From assembly GCF_024347455.1 (NCBI RefSeq), contig NZ_AP025483.1:558001-622000 (forward strand): DNA of 64,000 nt, given 5' to 3'. The stretch's first letter is position 1, and every line of letters begins with the position of its first letter. Below the pieces are notes generated by a model. That model had not been told where the DNA came from and ran no database searches. It saw only the letters and a list, made by a program, of their open reading frames with translations. This document shows, one piece after another, positions 18,124-27,316 of the stretch. The position numbers were made by a program, and so were the translations under genes. The stretch is from Vibrio echinoideorum. Its GTDB lineage: Bacteria; Pseudomonadota; Gammaproteobacteria; Enterobacterales; Vibrionaceae.

Positions 18124-19797
18124 TTGTTTGGAAGTCGTTTTGCGGATATCAATCTCAAAGGTGACATGTTTGGCGGTGTGACTACAGCCATCATTTCATT
18201 GCCTTTAGCGTTGGCATTTGGTGTCGCTTCTGGGGCGGGTGCTGAAGCAGGCTTATGGGGCGCTATCATGGTCGGTCTATTTGCGGCGTTGTTTGGCGGT
18301 TCGAGCAGTCTGATATCAGAACCTACCGGGCCAATGACGGTGATCATGACGGCAGTGATGACGAGCATGGTGGCGAAGTACCCTGAAACCGGAATGGCAA
18401 TGACCTTTACCGTGGTAATGATGGCGGGTGCTTTTCAGATATTACTCGGTACATTAAAGCTCGGAAAGTACGTCACTTTGATGCCATATAGCGTGATCTC
18501 CGGATTTATGTCCGGTATCGGCGTTATTCTTATTATCTTGCAATTGTCTCCATTATTAGGTCATGCAGCTCCAGCTGGCGTGGTGATGGGCACGCTTTCT
18601 GCGCTACCTGATACGTTGGCCAACTTGAAAATAAGTGAGTTGTTCTTAGGAGCATTAACGTTAGGCATTCTTTTCGGTTTTCCAGCTAAATACCGCAAGT
18701 ATGTGCCAGCTCAGCTCGTTGCTTTGGTTACCGTTACTCTGTTATCAGTCATCATTTTTGATACCGATTCTATTCGCCGTATTGGGGAAATCCCAGCGGG
18801 TTTACCTTCTCTTGTTATTCCTACTATTAGCTCTGAGCAATTTACTACCATGGTTATCGACGCTTTGGTGCTGGGTACGCTTGGTTGTATTGATACGCTT
18901 CTTACCGCTGTGATTGGAGACTCATTAACTCGTAAGGAACACGACTCGGACAAAGAACTTCGCGGGCAGGGTATCGCGAATATGATTTCCGGTTTGTTTG
19001 GTGCGCTCCCCGGTGCTGGTGCGACTATGGGCACCGTGACCAATATTCAGGTGGGTGCTCGCTCTCCGCTTTCTGGTGTCATTCGAGCCTTGGTGCTGGC
19101 ATTAGTAGTATTGGTTGCTGGTGGCTTAACCGAACCTATTCCTATGGCGGTTTTGGCTGGCATAGCGATGTATGTTGGTTTCAATATTCTTGATTGGAGT
19201 TTCATCCAACGTGCGCATAAGGTGAGCTATGCAGGCATGGGCGTTATGTATGGCGTGATGCTGCTGACCGTATTTGTTGATTTGATTATAGCTGTCGGAC
19301 TGGGTGTTTTTATTTCTAACATTCTGATTATTGAACGATTAAGCAGAGAACAAGCCAGACAAGTTAAAGCGATTAGTGATGGTGATGATGAAGACGATAT
19401 CCCTTTGACCGATAGTGAACGTCAATTGTTAGATAGTGCCAATGGCAAGGTGTTGTTCTTTTATCTTTCTGGCCCGATGATTTTCAGTGTTTCAAAGGCG
19501 ATTTCACGCCAGCACTCAAGTATCTCTGACTATGAAGCCATGATCTTGGATCTGACTGATGTGCCGATGATTGATGTGACGGTTGGGCTTGCATTAGAAA
19601 ATGCCATTAAAGATGCTTTAGATGCAGAGTGCGAAGTGTACCTGCTTTGTCCTAATGAGAATACTCGTCAACAATTAGAGAAATTCCACGTGCTTGATCT
19701 CGTACCTGAGTCCAATACCTATCGATTTAGATATGAAGCGCTGACCGCGGCAACAAGTTATGTGGATAGAGATGAGCATCAGTTTGGCTCGGTCTAA
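18124..19797 (+). CDS. SulP-family transporter, BicA-like (probable Na+/bicarbonate uptake)
   Basis: Inner-membrane anion transporter of 557 residues with about 12-14 hydrophobic segments followed by a C-terminal cytoplasmic STAS domain (about 440-540). The N-terminal half closely recalls cyanobacterial BicA: GDMFGGVTTAIISLPLALAF, GVASGAGAEAGLWGA, SLISEPTGPMTVIMTAV, KLGKYVTLMPYSVISGFMSG. The start is TTG at 18124, with an AGGAAGG ribosome-binding site 7 nt upstream; no suitable ATG exists. The divergent carbonic anhydrase supports bicarbonate as substrate, but sulfate or another anion is not excluded by sequence alone. Confidence 0.85.
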   Translation: MFGSRFADINLKGDMFGGVTTAIISLPLALAFGVASGAGAEAGLWGAIMVGLFAALFGGSSSLISEPTGPMTVIMTAVMTSMVAKYPETGMAMTFTVVMMAGAFQILLGTLKLGKYVTLMPYSVISGFMSGIGVILIILQLSPLLGHAAPAGVVMGTLSALPDTLANLKISELFLGALTLGILFGFPAKYRKYVPAQLVALVTVTLLSVIIFDTDSIRRIGEIPAGLPSLVIPTISSEQFTTMVIDALVLGTLGCIDTLLTAVIGDSLTRKEHDSDKELRGQGIANMISGLFGALPGAGATMGTVTNIQVGARSPLSGVIRALVLALVVLVAGGLTEPIPMAVLAGIAMYVGFNILDWSFIQRAHKVSYAGMGVMYGVMLLTVFVDLIIAVGLGVFISNILIIERLSREQARQVKAISDGDDEDDIPLTDSERQLLDSANGKVLFFYLSGPMIFSVSKAISRQHSSISDYEAMILDLTDVPMIDVTVGLALENAIKDALDAECEVYLLCPNENTRQQLEKFHVLDLVPESNTYRFRYEALTAATSYVDRDEHQFGSV

Positions 19798-19885
19798 CCT
19801 TTAGCCTAAATTGACCTATTCGCTTTAACTGAATTGGTCGCGCAATAGATTTAAGTTGTTGAACCGATTCTATTAATAGGTGAAT

Positions 19886-19920
19886 AATGCCGTTAAGTTA
19901 ATGACTTGACGGCATTTTTT
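19886..19920 (+). terminator. Terminator after the SulP gene
   Basis: AATGCCGTTAAGT (19886-19898) pairs with ACTTGACGGCATT (19904-19916) through 13 bp with one wobble; TTTT follows. Confidence 0.88.
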
Positions 19921-20127
19921 GTTATTAGAGAGTTTAAATGATGATGTTCCATCAAAATAAACTGGTAATCGCTATTTGTATTAATCGTAATTCAACGATA
20001 GACTTGTTTGCAAAATGGCCGTGCAGATAAGTATGGGTTGGTGCTTTCAACCTGTTCGCTTAAAGCTTCACACCCTTCCTCATGCGCGGCTAACAACACC
20101 TATCTATAGCAATGGCAGTCTATCTCT
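19921..20127. other. Upstream region of the YadGH-type operon
   Basis: The stretch between the SulP terminator and the ABC ATPase start presumably holds that operon's promoter. I see no ORF, hairpin or recognisable operator in it. Confidence 0.4.
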
Positions 20128-21045
20128 ATGTATGCATTAGAAATTGAGCAATTAAGAAAAATTTATGCTGGGGGCTTTGAGGCTCTTAAAGGCGTTAGTT
20201 TACAAGTAGAAAAAGGCGATTTTTACGCACTGCTTGGTCCAAATGGTGCAGGTAAATCAACCACCATTGGTGTTATCTCTTCACTGGTTAACAAAACTTC
20301 AGGCAAGGTTAAAGTGTTCGGTTTCGACATTGATACCGATTTGGAGTTGGCAAAACAGAATTTAGGCTTAGTACCTCAAGAGTTTAACTTTAATCCGTTC
20401 GAAACGGTTGAGCAGATTGTATTGCAACAAGCTGGCTACTACGGTGTGTCAAAATCACTGGCGAAAGAGCGAGCGAAAAAATACTTATCTCAACTCGATT
20501 TGTGGGAAAAACGTGGCGAACGTGCACGTAACTTGTCTGGTGGTATGAAGCGTCGTTTGATGATCGCTCGTGCACTGATGCATGAACCACAGTTGTTGAT
20601 TCTTGATGAACCAACTGCTGGTGTTGATATAGAACTGCGCCGCTCAATGTGGGGGTTTCTTAAAGAGATCAATGAGGAGCAGGGCATTACCATTATCTTG
20701 ACTACGCATTACCTAGAAGAAGCGGAAATGCTGTGTCGCAACATTGGTATCATCAACCGCGGTGAGCTGATTGAGAATACGACAATGAAGTCGTTGCTGG
20801 GTAAGTTGAGTGCAGAGACCTTTATTCTTGATCTTGAAGAGGGTACGCCTGAGCCCAAGCTTGAAGGTGTAAATAGCCAAGTGATGGTGAATGGCTCTTT
20901 GGAAATCGAAATCGACAAGAACCTAGGTTTGAACACGATTTTTGCTCAATTGAGTGAACAGCAGGTGAAAGTTCGCTCTATGCGTAACAAAGCAAACCGT
21001 TTAGAAGAGCTATTTGTGAGTATTGTCCGTGAGGGGAGTAAATAA
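20128..21045 (+). CDS. yadG: ABC transporter ATP-binding protein, YadG-like
   Basis: ATPase of an ABC-2 type exporter. The 305 residues contain Walker A GPNGAGKST (about 38-46), the signature LSGGMKRRL (about 137-145), Walker B LLILDEPTAGVD and the H-loop LTTHYLEEAE, with a C-terminal extension of about 85 residues. E. coli has the same pair beside can (yadG-yadH). The exported substrate is unknown. The stop lies 1 nt before the permease ATG, so the two are cotranslated. Confidence 0.88.
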   Translation: MYALEIEQLRKIYAGGFEALKGVSLQVEKGDFYALLGPNGAGKSTTIGVISSLVNKTSGKVKVFGFDIDTDLELAKQNLGLVPQEFNFNPFETVEQIVLQQAGYYGVSKSLAKERAKKYLSQLDLWEKRGERARNLSGGMKRRLMIARALMHEPQLLILDEPTAGVDIELRRSMWGFLKEINEEQGITIILTTHYLEEAEMLCRNIGIINRGELIENTTMKSLLGKLSAETFILDLEEGTPEPKLEGVNSQVMVNGSLEIEIDKNLGLNTIFAQLSEQQVKVRSMRNKANRLEELFVSIVREGSK

Positions 21046-21046
21046 T

Positions 21047-21817
21047 ATGTACAGCCTATATTGGACCGCTTTCTGTAGCTTGTTGACCAAAGAGATCAAT
21101 CGCTTTACTCGTATCTGGGTGCAAACGCTTGTCCCGCCAGCGATTACCATGACGCTGTATTTCATCATCTTTGGCAACCTTATCGGTGCGCGTATTGGTG
21201 AAATGAACGGCTTTAGCTACATGGAATACATTGTTCCCGGCTTGATCATGATGTCGGTTATCACTAACTCATATTCCAACGTGGCCTCATCGTTCTTTAG
21301 TGCCAAGTTCCAAAAAAATATTGAAGAGCTACTTGTAGCGCCAGTTCCTAACTATGTGATTATCGCTGGTTTCGTAATGGGTGGTGTGGTGCGTGGCTTG
21401 TTGGTCGGTATGATCGTAACGTTTGTATCACTGTTTTTTGTCGATCTACAAGTTGATCACTGGGGTGTGATTATTGCAACAGTGTTCCTGACTTCAGTTG
21501 TGTTCTCATTGGGTGGTCTAATTAACGCGGTATTTGCACGTACGTTTGATGATATCTCTATTATCCCGACCTTTATTTTAACGCCGTTGACGTATCTTGG
21601 TGGTGTGTTTTACTCAATCAGTCTGCTGCCTGAAGTTTGGCAGAGTGTATCGAAGTTGAACCCTATCGTTTATATGGTAAACGCGTTCAGATATGGCTTC
21701 TTAGGCGTGTCTGATGTCGGTATTGCCACGTCGTTTGGTGTACTGGGTGTGTTTATCGTCTTGCTGTATGGCATTGCACACTACTTGGTGACAAAAGGTA
21801 TCGGCTTGCGTAGTTAA
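21047..21817 (+). CDS. yadH: ABC-2 type permease, YadH-like
   Basis: Membrane partner of the preceding ATPase, 256 residues with six hydrophobic segments and the ABC-2 motif region (LTPLTYLGGVFYSISLLPEVW). The chosen ATG at 21047 gives MYSLYWTAFCSLLTKEINRF and has a GAGGGGAG ribosome-binding site at 21031-21038; a start at 21023 would sit inside the upstream gene before this site. Substrate unknown. Confidence 0.88.
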   Translation: MYSLYWTAFCSLLTKEINRFTRIWVQTLVPPAITMTLYFIIFGNLIGARIGEMNGFSYMEYIVPGLIMMSVITNSYSNVASSFFSAKFQKNIEELLVAPVPNYVIIAGFVMGGVVRGLLVGMIVTFVSLFFVDLQVDHWGVIIATVFLTSVVFSLGGLINAVFARTFDDISIIPTFILTPLTYLGGVFYSISLLPEVWQSVSKLNPIVYMVNAFRYGFLGVSDVGIATSFGVLGVFIVLLYGIAHYLVTKGIGLRS

Positions 21818-21852
21818 TAAATAGCGGATTAAGCTCTGAATGACAGACAAAG

Positions 21853-21882
21853 AAAAAGGTCGATATTACATCGACCTTTTTT
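21853..21882. terminator. Bidirectional terminator between yadH and panC
   Basis: AAAAAGGTCGAT (21853-21864) and ATCGACCTTTTT (21870-21881) form a 12-bp perfect stem with a 5-nt loop and T-runs on both strands, serving two convergent transcription units. Confidence 0.92.
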
Positions 21883-21909
21883 ATGTCTTGCGTTCAAGCT
21901 AGAGGCTGA

Positions 21910-22800
21910 TTACTCCGCCGTTTCTTCTTTCACTTCTTCTTTAGTTTCCGTTACCAAATCGAGAACTTGGTTGTCGATAAGACGCGTCTTACCTAGGAAA
22001 GCTGACATCAGAATCACGGCTTGCGTGGATTCTGAAGTGATAGCTTGCAACGTTTTAGCATCGCAAATGAAGATTTCATCGGGTTGAAGATCGGCTGCAC
22101 GAAGCTGGTCTGTCGCATCTTCAATAACAGATGCGTAGTCATCACGACCGCCACGAATTGCGCTGCTGACCCAACGCATAGTACGCGCTAGAACAGGTGC
22201 TCGTTGACGCTCATCAATTGTCAAATTGCTATTGCGAGAGCTCATTGCCAAGCCATCCATTTCACGAACGGTCGCTACGCCGATAACTTCAATGTCTAAC
22301 GCTAAATCTGTTGTCATCTGGCGAATAACAGCAAGTTGCTGGAAATCTTTCTCACCGAAGCATGCAAAGTTTGGCTGAACGATATTAAACAGCTTAGTGA
22401 CAATCGTTGATACGCCGCGGAAGTGACCCGGACGAGACGCGCCTTCAAGCATGTGAGATATACCAGGGACTTCAACAAACGTCTGTTTGTCTAACCCATC
22501 TGGGTACATGACTTCTGGCGTCGGTGTAAACACTAGCTCAACGCCTTCACCTGTGAGTTTGTTTAGGTCAGCTTCTAACGTACGAGGGTAGTTGTTCAAG
22601 TCATCGGCACGCTCGAACTGCATTGGGTTAACAAAGATGCTTACCACAACAATATCAGCCAGTTCACGAGCTTTTTTGACCAGAGTCAGGTGACCTTCAT
22701 GCAGGTTTCCCATTGTAGGGACAAAAGCAACCGTACGTCCATCACGCTTAAACTGTTTAATCTGCTCACGAAGAGCCGCTATTTCAGCAAAAGTTTGCAT
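21910..22800 (-). CDS. panC: Pantothenate synthetase
   Basis: ATP-dependent condensation of pantoate with beta-alanine, the last step of pantothenate synthesis. The HIGH-like motif [15 protein letters not shown] lies at residues 28-42, with [35 protein letters not shown] and the KMSKS-like MSSRNSNL all present. The 296 residues include a Glu/Lys/Thr-rich C-terminal tail beyond the usual about 283, seen in several vibrios. A GGAG ribosome-binding site precedes the start. It forms an operon with panB (8 nt apart). Confidence 0.97.
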   Translation of the reverse strand: MQTFAEIAALREQIKQFKRDGRTVAFVPTMGNLHEGHLTLVKKARELADIVVVSIFVNPMQFERADDLNNYPRTLEADLNKLTGEGVELVFTPTPEVMYPDGLDKQTFVEVPGISHMLEGASRPGHFRGVSTIVTKLFNIVQPNFACFGEKDFQQLAVIRQMTTDLALDIEVIGVATVREMDGLAMSSRNSNLTIDERQRAPVLARTMRWVSSAIRGGRDDYASVIEDATDQLRAADLQPDEIFICDAKTLQAITSESTQAVILMSAFLGKTRLIDNQVLDLVTETKEEVKEETAE

Positions 22801-22808
22801 AGTTACTC

Positions 22809-23603
22809 CTAAGCGATTGTATGAGCATCATCAGGGAAACGTGCGCTCTCTACTTCTTCTTTGTATAGAGCGACGGCTTTACGTATATCACCTGTTTCAG
22901 CTAGGAAATTCTTAGAGAATTTCGGCATGTAGTTCGCAGAAATACCGAACATGTCATGCATAACCAAGATCTGACCATCGGTAACATTACCTGCGCCTAT
23001 ACCGATAACCGGTACGTCACAAGCTTCTGTAATTCTTTTTGCCAATGAAGCCGGCACACATTCAAGCAGTACGATCTGAGCTCCTGCGTTTTGCAGTGCT
23101 AGAGCGTCAGCAACCATTTTGTCAGCTTGCTCGTCGTCACGACCTTGTACTTTGTAACCACCAAAAATGTTCACAGATTGAGGCGTTAAACCTAAGTGTG
23201 CACATACTGGTACTGCGCGTTCTGTAAGCATCTTCACAGTATCAACCAACCAGCTTCCGCCTTCGATTTTTACCATGTTCGCACCAGCACGCATCAAGGT
23301 TGCTGCGCTCTCACAGGCTTGCTCTGGCGTTGCATAGCTCATGAAAGGCATGTCAGCCATAAGAAGACAGTTTGGGCTACCCGCACGCACTGAGCGCGTA
23401 TGGTAAGCAATCTCTTCAACGGTTACTGGCAGTGTGTCGTTATGGCCTTGTAGAACCATACCCAGTGAGTCACCGACAAGCAGTACTGGCATTTCTTGGC
23501 TTTCGAATAATTGAGCAAAGCTCGCATCATAAGCTGTCGAAGTCGCGAATTTACGGCCTTCTCGTTTACATTTGATAAGGTCGTTAATGGTTACTTTTTT
23601 CAT
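22809..23603 (-). CDS. panB: 3-methyl-2-oxobutanoate hydroxymethyltransferase
   Basis: Transfers a hydroxymethyl group from methylenetetrahydrofolate to ketoisovalerate, giving ketopantoate. The 264 residues equal the E. coli length. Motifs: [31 protein letters not shown] (metal-binding Asp), [27 protein letters not shown] and IGIGAG. Preceded by AAGGA. The order folK-panB-panC on one strand links folate and pantothenate synthesis, as in other gammaproteobacteria. Confidence 0.97.
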   Translation of the reverse strand: MKKVTINDLIKCKREGRKFATSTAYDASFAQLFESQEMPVLLVGDSLGMVLQGHNDTLPVTVEEIAYHTRSVRAGSPNCLLMADMPFMSYATPEQACESAATLMRAGANMVKIEGGSWLVDTVKMLTERAVPVCAHLGLTPQSVNIFGGYKVQGRDDEQADKMVADALALQNAGAQIVLLECVPASLAKRITEACDVPVIGIGAGNVTDGQILVMHDMFGISANYMPKFSKNFLAETGDIRKAVALYKEEVESARFPDDAHTIA

Positions 23604-23625
23604 TGGTTTTCCTTAATGCGTTTGG

Positions 23626-24111
23626 CTATTGTTGCCAAACATTGAGCCCGTTCTTATCAACTAACTTGAGTAAGTCCGACAGCTCAGTCCCATCAGGGAG
23701 TTGTAAACTTGGTGCGATTTCAGCAAGCGGGTAGAGTACAAACTCTCGTTCTTTCATTCCATAATGAGGAACGGTTAAGCGCTCTGAATCGATCACCTCA
23801 TTGCCGTACAATACAATGTCGAGATCCAAGGTTCTTGGTCCCCAACGTTCGTCTTTACGGACGCGCCCTTGCTCTAATTCGATTGTTTGAGTGCAATCAA
23901 GTAGTTCAATTGGCGTTAATTCGGTTTGGATTGCGACTACCGCGTTGATGTAGTCAGGTTGGTTTTGCGGTCCCATTGGAGTGCTACTATATAGCTGAGA
24001 GGTCGCAATAAACGTTGATCGCGGTAGGCTTTTTAGCGTTTCGATAGCCAAATTCGCTTGGCTAACAGGGTCGGCAAGGTTGCTGCCGACCGCAATATAA
24101 GCCGTTATCAT
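23626..24111 (-). CDS. folK: 6-hydroxymethyl-7,8-dihydropterin pyrophosphokinase
   Basis: Pyrophosphorylates hydroxymethyldihydropterin for folate synthesis. The 161 residues show AYIAVGSNLADP at the N-terminus, SSTPMGPQNQPDYINAVVAI and the signature RWGPRTLDLDIVLYG with metal-binding aspartates. Its ATG overlaps the pcnB stop by 4 nt, so translation is coupled. Confidence 0.96.
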   Translation of the reverse strand: MITAYIAVGSNLADPVSQANLAIETLKSLPRSTFIATSQLYSSTPMGPQNQPDYINAVVAIQTELTPIELLDCTQTIELEQGRVRKDERWGPRTLDLDIVLYGNEVIDSERLTVPHYGMKEREFVLYPLAEIAPSLQLPDGTELSDLLKLVDKNGLNVWQQ

Positions 24112-25463
24112 TCGGATGGCTTACTTTTTTTATTTCGGTAAGTCTTACGGCGACGATGACCTGATTTTGATGGTGCAGCAACGTCGTTAGCCATCGCTTG
24201 ACGCATGTTGCGACCTGCGGTTTGATAACGCTCCCACCATTTTGCTAGCTCTTTGGTTTCGCCACCCTCTATCTCGCCACGCATTTCTAGGAAATCGTAG
24301 CCAGCACGGAACTTGTTGAGTTCCATCAGGCGAACGGCACGTTTACCGTTACGGCGAGGCAGTCTCAGTTGCAGTTGCCAAATTTCACGAATGGTTGCAG
24401 TGTGACGACGAGGAATCGCAATCGATTTTACTTGTTGATCAAGGATGATGTTGCTCGCTTCCATGATCGCATCGTAATGAGCCATACCTTGTTCATCAAC
24501 AAGTTTGTCAGCGAGCTTATTCATTGGGTACCAAAGAATTGCTGCAAACATAAATGCTGGATTTACTCGCTTACCCTCTTCAATACGAAGATCGGTTGAG
24601 TCGAGGACCAAATCAAGCATCTGTTCGGTATGAGAATCGTAACTTTCAGTGAAGTGCTCAGCGATAGACGGGAACATCTGTTGGAACAGGTTGTATTCAC
24701 GCATCAGGTGGTAGGTTTCTAAACCATGACCTGATTGAAGTAACTTCAGAGATTCCTCGTAAAGGCGCGCTGCTGGGATATCTTTTAGCAGGTGTGCAAG
24801 CTCTTCGATAGGGTCAGCTGTGTCTTCTTCAATATCGAAATCCAGTTTTGCGGCAAAGCGCATCGCACGTAACATACGTACAGGGTCTTCGCGGTAGCGA
24901 GTTTCTGGATCGCCAATTAAGCGGATCAGTTTATCTTCTAAATCTTCAACACCACCCGCGTAATCGTGAATGCTGTAGTCTGCAATGTTGTAGTACATGG
25001 CATTGATCGTGAAATCACGACGCTCTGCATCTTCATCAACACTGCCGTACACATTATCGCGTAACAGCATGCCTTCTTTAGATTGCGCAGACTCGTTTTT
25101 TGATGGCTCTTGATGGTGACCACGGAAAGTGGCTACTTCAATGATGTCACGACCAAACATGATATGCGCCAAGCGGAAACGGCGGCCGATGAGGCGGCAG
25201 TTTCTGAAGAGGTGCTTGATTTGTTCTGGCGTTGCGTTGGTCGCTATATCAAAATCTTTTGGCTGAGAGCCTAATAAGATATCGCGTACACCACCACCAA
25301 CTAAAAACGCGTCAAAACCCGCACCATTTAAGCGATATAACACTTTTAGTGCGTTATCACTGATCTGCTTGCGTGAAATACTGTGCTCTTGACGAGTATA
25401 AATATTCAGTGCTAATTCGTGGAATCCGCGTTGTTCGCTTGGGGTATTGTCGTTTGTATTCAT
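24108..25463 (-). CDS. pcnB: Poly(A) polymerase I
   Basis: Adds poly(A) to RNA 3' ends, promoting decay by exonucleases. The nucleotidyltransferase core is evident: FLVGGGVRDILLGSQPKDFDIATNATPEQ with the DxD catalytic pair, then RFRLAHIMFG and the RDFTINAMYYN motif. The 451 residues end in a strongly basic tail (SGHRRRKTYRNKKSK), as in E. coli PcnB. The N-terminus lacks the E. coli leader but begins with a short hydrophilic extension before the conserved SISRKQISDNALKVLYRL. Confidence 0.95.
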   Translation of the reverse strand: MNTNDNTPSEQRGFHELALNIYTRQEHSISRKQISDNALKVLYRLNGAGFDAFLVGGGVRDILLGSQPKDFDIATNATPEQIKHLFRNCRLIGRRFRLAHIMFGRDIIEVATFRGHHQEPSKNESAQSKEGMLLRDNVYGSVDEDAERRDFTINAMYYNIADYSIHDYAGGVEDLEDKLIRLIGDPETRYREDPVRMLRAMRFAAKLDFDIEEDTADPIEELAHLLKDIPAARLYEESLKLLQSGHGLETYHLMREYNLFQQMFPSIAEHFTESYDSHTEQMLDLVLDSTDLRIEEGKRVNPAFMFAAILWYPMNKLADKLVDEQGMAHYDAIMEASNIILDQQVKSIAIPRRHTATIREIWQLQLRLPRRNGKRAVRLMELNKFRAGYDFLEMRGEIEGGETKELAKWWERYQTAGRNMRQAMANDVAAPSKSGHRRRKTYRNKKSKPSE

Positions 25464-25646
25464 TAGTTTAGAACAAAGTAGGTATCGCCAACTCTGTTTT
25501 TCTCTTAGTCCAAAGTGGTAGTGCAGGGTGTAATTGCGGCTAATAATAACTTAGCGCGAGCCATTTGAGAACATCGTCTGCTTAACCGCTGCTGTTGGTT
25601 ATGGCATTTTTATGTGTCGTTTTTACTATTTGCCGTTCATTTCGAG

Positions 25647-26522
25647 CTAATTACAGTGCTCTTTTTGTAAACTATCAGGTAATTGACTGACGTTCCATTG
25701 TTGACTGCCCCACGATAAAATATCATCCATTGAGGCCTCATTTAGGGCTTCCGGTATATCAAAACCCAAGAATCGCATGGCGTTGATTAACGTTGGTTTT
25801 GGATTGTCGAGGTCTATCGCGGTGGCATGGTTCTGTTTTGACAGTTTATTCCCCAAGTCATCGGTTGCCAATGGTAAGTGCAAGTAACTCACGGTTTTTT
25901 GTTTGAGTGTTTTATACAAACTAATTTGTCGACCTGTTGGTTCTATTAAGTCTGCGCCTCTCACTACCTCAGTAATTCCTTGTTCTACGTCATCAAGAAC
26001 CACGGCCAAGTTATAGGCAAACAATCCATCCCTGCGTTTGATAATGAAATCTTCTTCAGCCAACGCTTTAGGGATTTCAATCTTGCCGTGACGAACATCG
26101 TCAAAAGACTCGACTGGAAAGTCCATGCACAAGCGCACGGCTTGTTCGCCTGAATCAATCAAACCGGCATGTCGACAACGGCCAGTATAAAACCCTCCTA
26201 AGGACTTTATCTGTTTGCGGGTGCATTGGCAGTAATAAGCCTGGCTGTCCGCGACCCATTGGTTGATTTGCGCCTGATAAAATTCATGACGCTGGCTTTG
26301 ATAAACGACTGTGCCATCCCAAAATAGGTGGTAAGCCTCAAGCGTCTTAAGAATAAGGTCTGCAGCTCCGGCCATTTCTCTTGGAGGATCTAGATCCTCC
26401 ATACGAACGAGCCATTGTCCTTGGTTAGATTTCGCTTGAAAGTAGCTACCAAGCGCAGCAACAAGTGAACCAAAATGAAGAGGACCTGACGGTGATGGTG
26501 CAAAGCGCCCGATATAATTCAT
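25647..26522 (-). CDS. gluQ: Glutamyl-Q tRNA(Asp) synthetase
   Basis: Truncated glutamyl-tRNA synthetase paralogue that attaches glutamate to queuosine at the wobble position of tRNA(Asp). The 291 residues keep the class I catalytic core, with the HIGH-like PSPSGPLHFGSLVAALGS at 9-26 and KMSKS-like NKLSKQNH, and lack the anticodon-binding domain. Zinc ligands are seen in CQCTRK and the YTGRCRH segment. It lies downstream of dksA beyond a terminator, the same arrangement described in enterics. Confidence 0.95.
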   Translation of the reverse strand: MNYIGRFAPSPSGPLHFGSLVAALGSYFQAKSNQGQWLVRMEDLDPPREMAGAADLILKTLEAYHLFWDGTVVYQSQRHEFYQAQINQWVADSQAYYCQCTRKQIKSLGGFYTGRCRHAGLIDSGEQAVRLCMDFPVESFDDVRHGKIEIPKALAEEDFIIKRRDGLFAYNLAVVLDDVEQGITEVVRGADLIEPTGRQISLYKTLKQKTVSYLHLPLATDDLGNKLSKQNHATAIDLDNPKPTLINAMRFLGFDIPEALNEASMDDILSWGSQQWNVSQLPDSLQKEHCN

Positions 26523-26569
26523 GAGTGAACAACCTAATCTAGAGGGTACCGCAGTAGCCGATTCTTAAG

Positions 26570-26630
26570 ACGTTTAACTATTGGGTAGTACGTTTAGCTA
26601 TCGTTTAATACGCTTAACAATCGCAGTAAT
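26570..26630. repeat. 20-bp degenerate tandem repeat, three units
   Basis: Three head-to-tail units between gluQ and dksA start with ACGTTTAACTAT (26570), ACGTTTAGCTAT (26590) and ACGCTTAACAAT (26610), each about 20 bp, with partial agreement through the remainder. They lie 48-108 nt upstream of gluQ, in its leader or promoter region. Confidence 0.7.
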
Positions 26631-26692
26631 AAACGAAGTTAAATCGTTTATTTGTTACTAGTAGCGTGAAATCTTTCGCTTAGATAGCAAAC

Positions 26693-26717
26693 AAAAAAGG
26701 GAGCCAAAGCTCCCTTT
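26693..26717 (-). terminator. Terminator between dksA and gluQ
   Basis: AAAGGGAGC (26696-26704) and GCTCCCTTT (26709-26717) form a 9-bp stem with loop CAAA; on the minus strand six T follow. It lies 18 nt beyond the dksA stop, so gluQ is reached only by read-through or from its own promoter. Confidence 0.88.
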
Positions 26718-26734
26718 CTTTACATCCGCAAGAA

Positions 26735-27181
26735 TTAACCTTGCATCTGTTTCTCTTTGATCTCTGCAAGTGTTTTACAGTCAATACAAAGATCAGCAGT
26801 TGGACGAGCTTCAAGACGACGAATGCCAATCTCGACACCGCAAGAGTCACAGAAGCCGAAATCGTCTTCTTCGATCTTGTCTAGTGTCTTCTCAATTTTC
26901 TTGATAAGACGACGCTCACGGTCACGGTTACGTAACTCTAGGCTGAATTCTTCTTCTTGAGAAGCACGGTCAACTGGGTCTGGGAAATTCGCTGCTTCGT
27001 CCTGCATATGGTGCACAGTACGATCAACTTCTTCCCTGAGCTGGTTGCGCCAAGCTGCTAAAATTTTTGTAAAATGTTCCGTTTGCTCAGGTGACATGTA
27101 CTCTTCACCTGGCTTTGCTTGGTACGGTTCAACACCTGCGATGGCTAGGATGCCTAGCGCTTTTTTCTTAGATTCTGGCAT
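26735..27181 (-). CDS. dksA: RNA polymerase-binding transcription factor DksA
   Basis: Works with ppGpp in the RNA polymerase secondary channel to control rRNA and amino-acid promoters. The 148 residues have a coiled-coil finger (about 33-105) with the tip acidic residues Asp68 and Asp71 in FPDPVDRAS, and a C4 zinc finger with Cys111, Cys114, Cys132 and Cys135. Length and sequence are of the canonical type. Confidence 0.97.
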   Translation of the reverse strand: MPESKKKALGILAIAGVEPYQAKPGEEYMSPEQTEHFTKILAAWRNQLREEVDRTVHHMQDEAANFPDPVDRASQEEEFSLELRNRDRERRLIKKIEKTLDKIEEDDFGFCDSCGVEIGIRRLEARPTADLCIDCKTLAEIKEKQMQG

Positions 27182-27316
27182 ACAGCATCTCCTATTTACA
27201 CCTAGTCAACTGCAAAGCAGCTAATTTTAAGGCGGGTATCTATAGCAGAAAGAACGAATGGTGGCAAATACTCTTATACAAACTTGCAATCAATGTGATT
27301 AGTTCAGCATCTTTGC

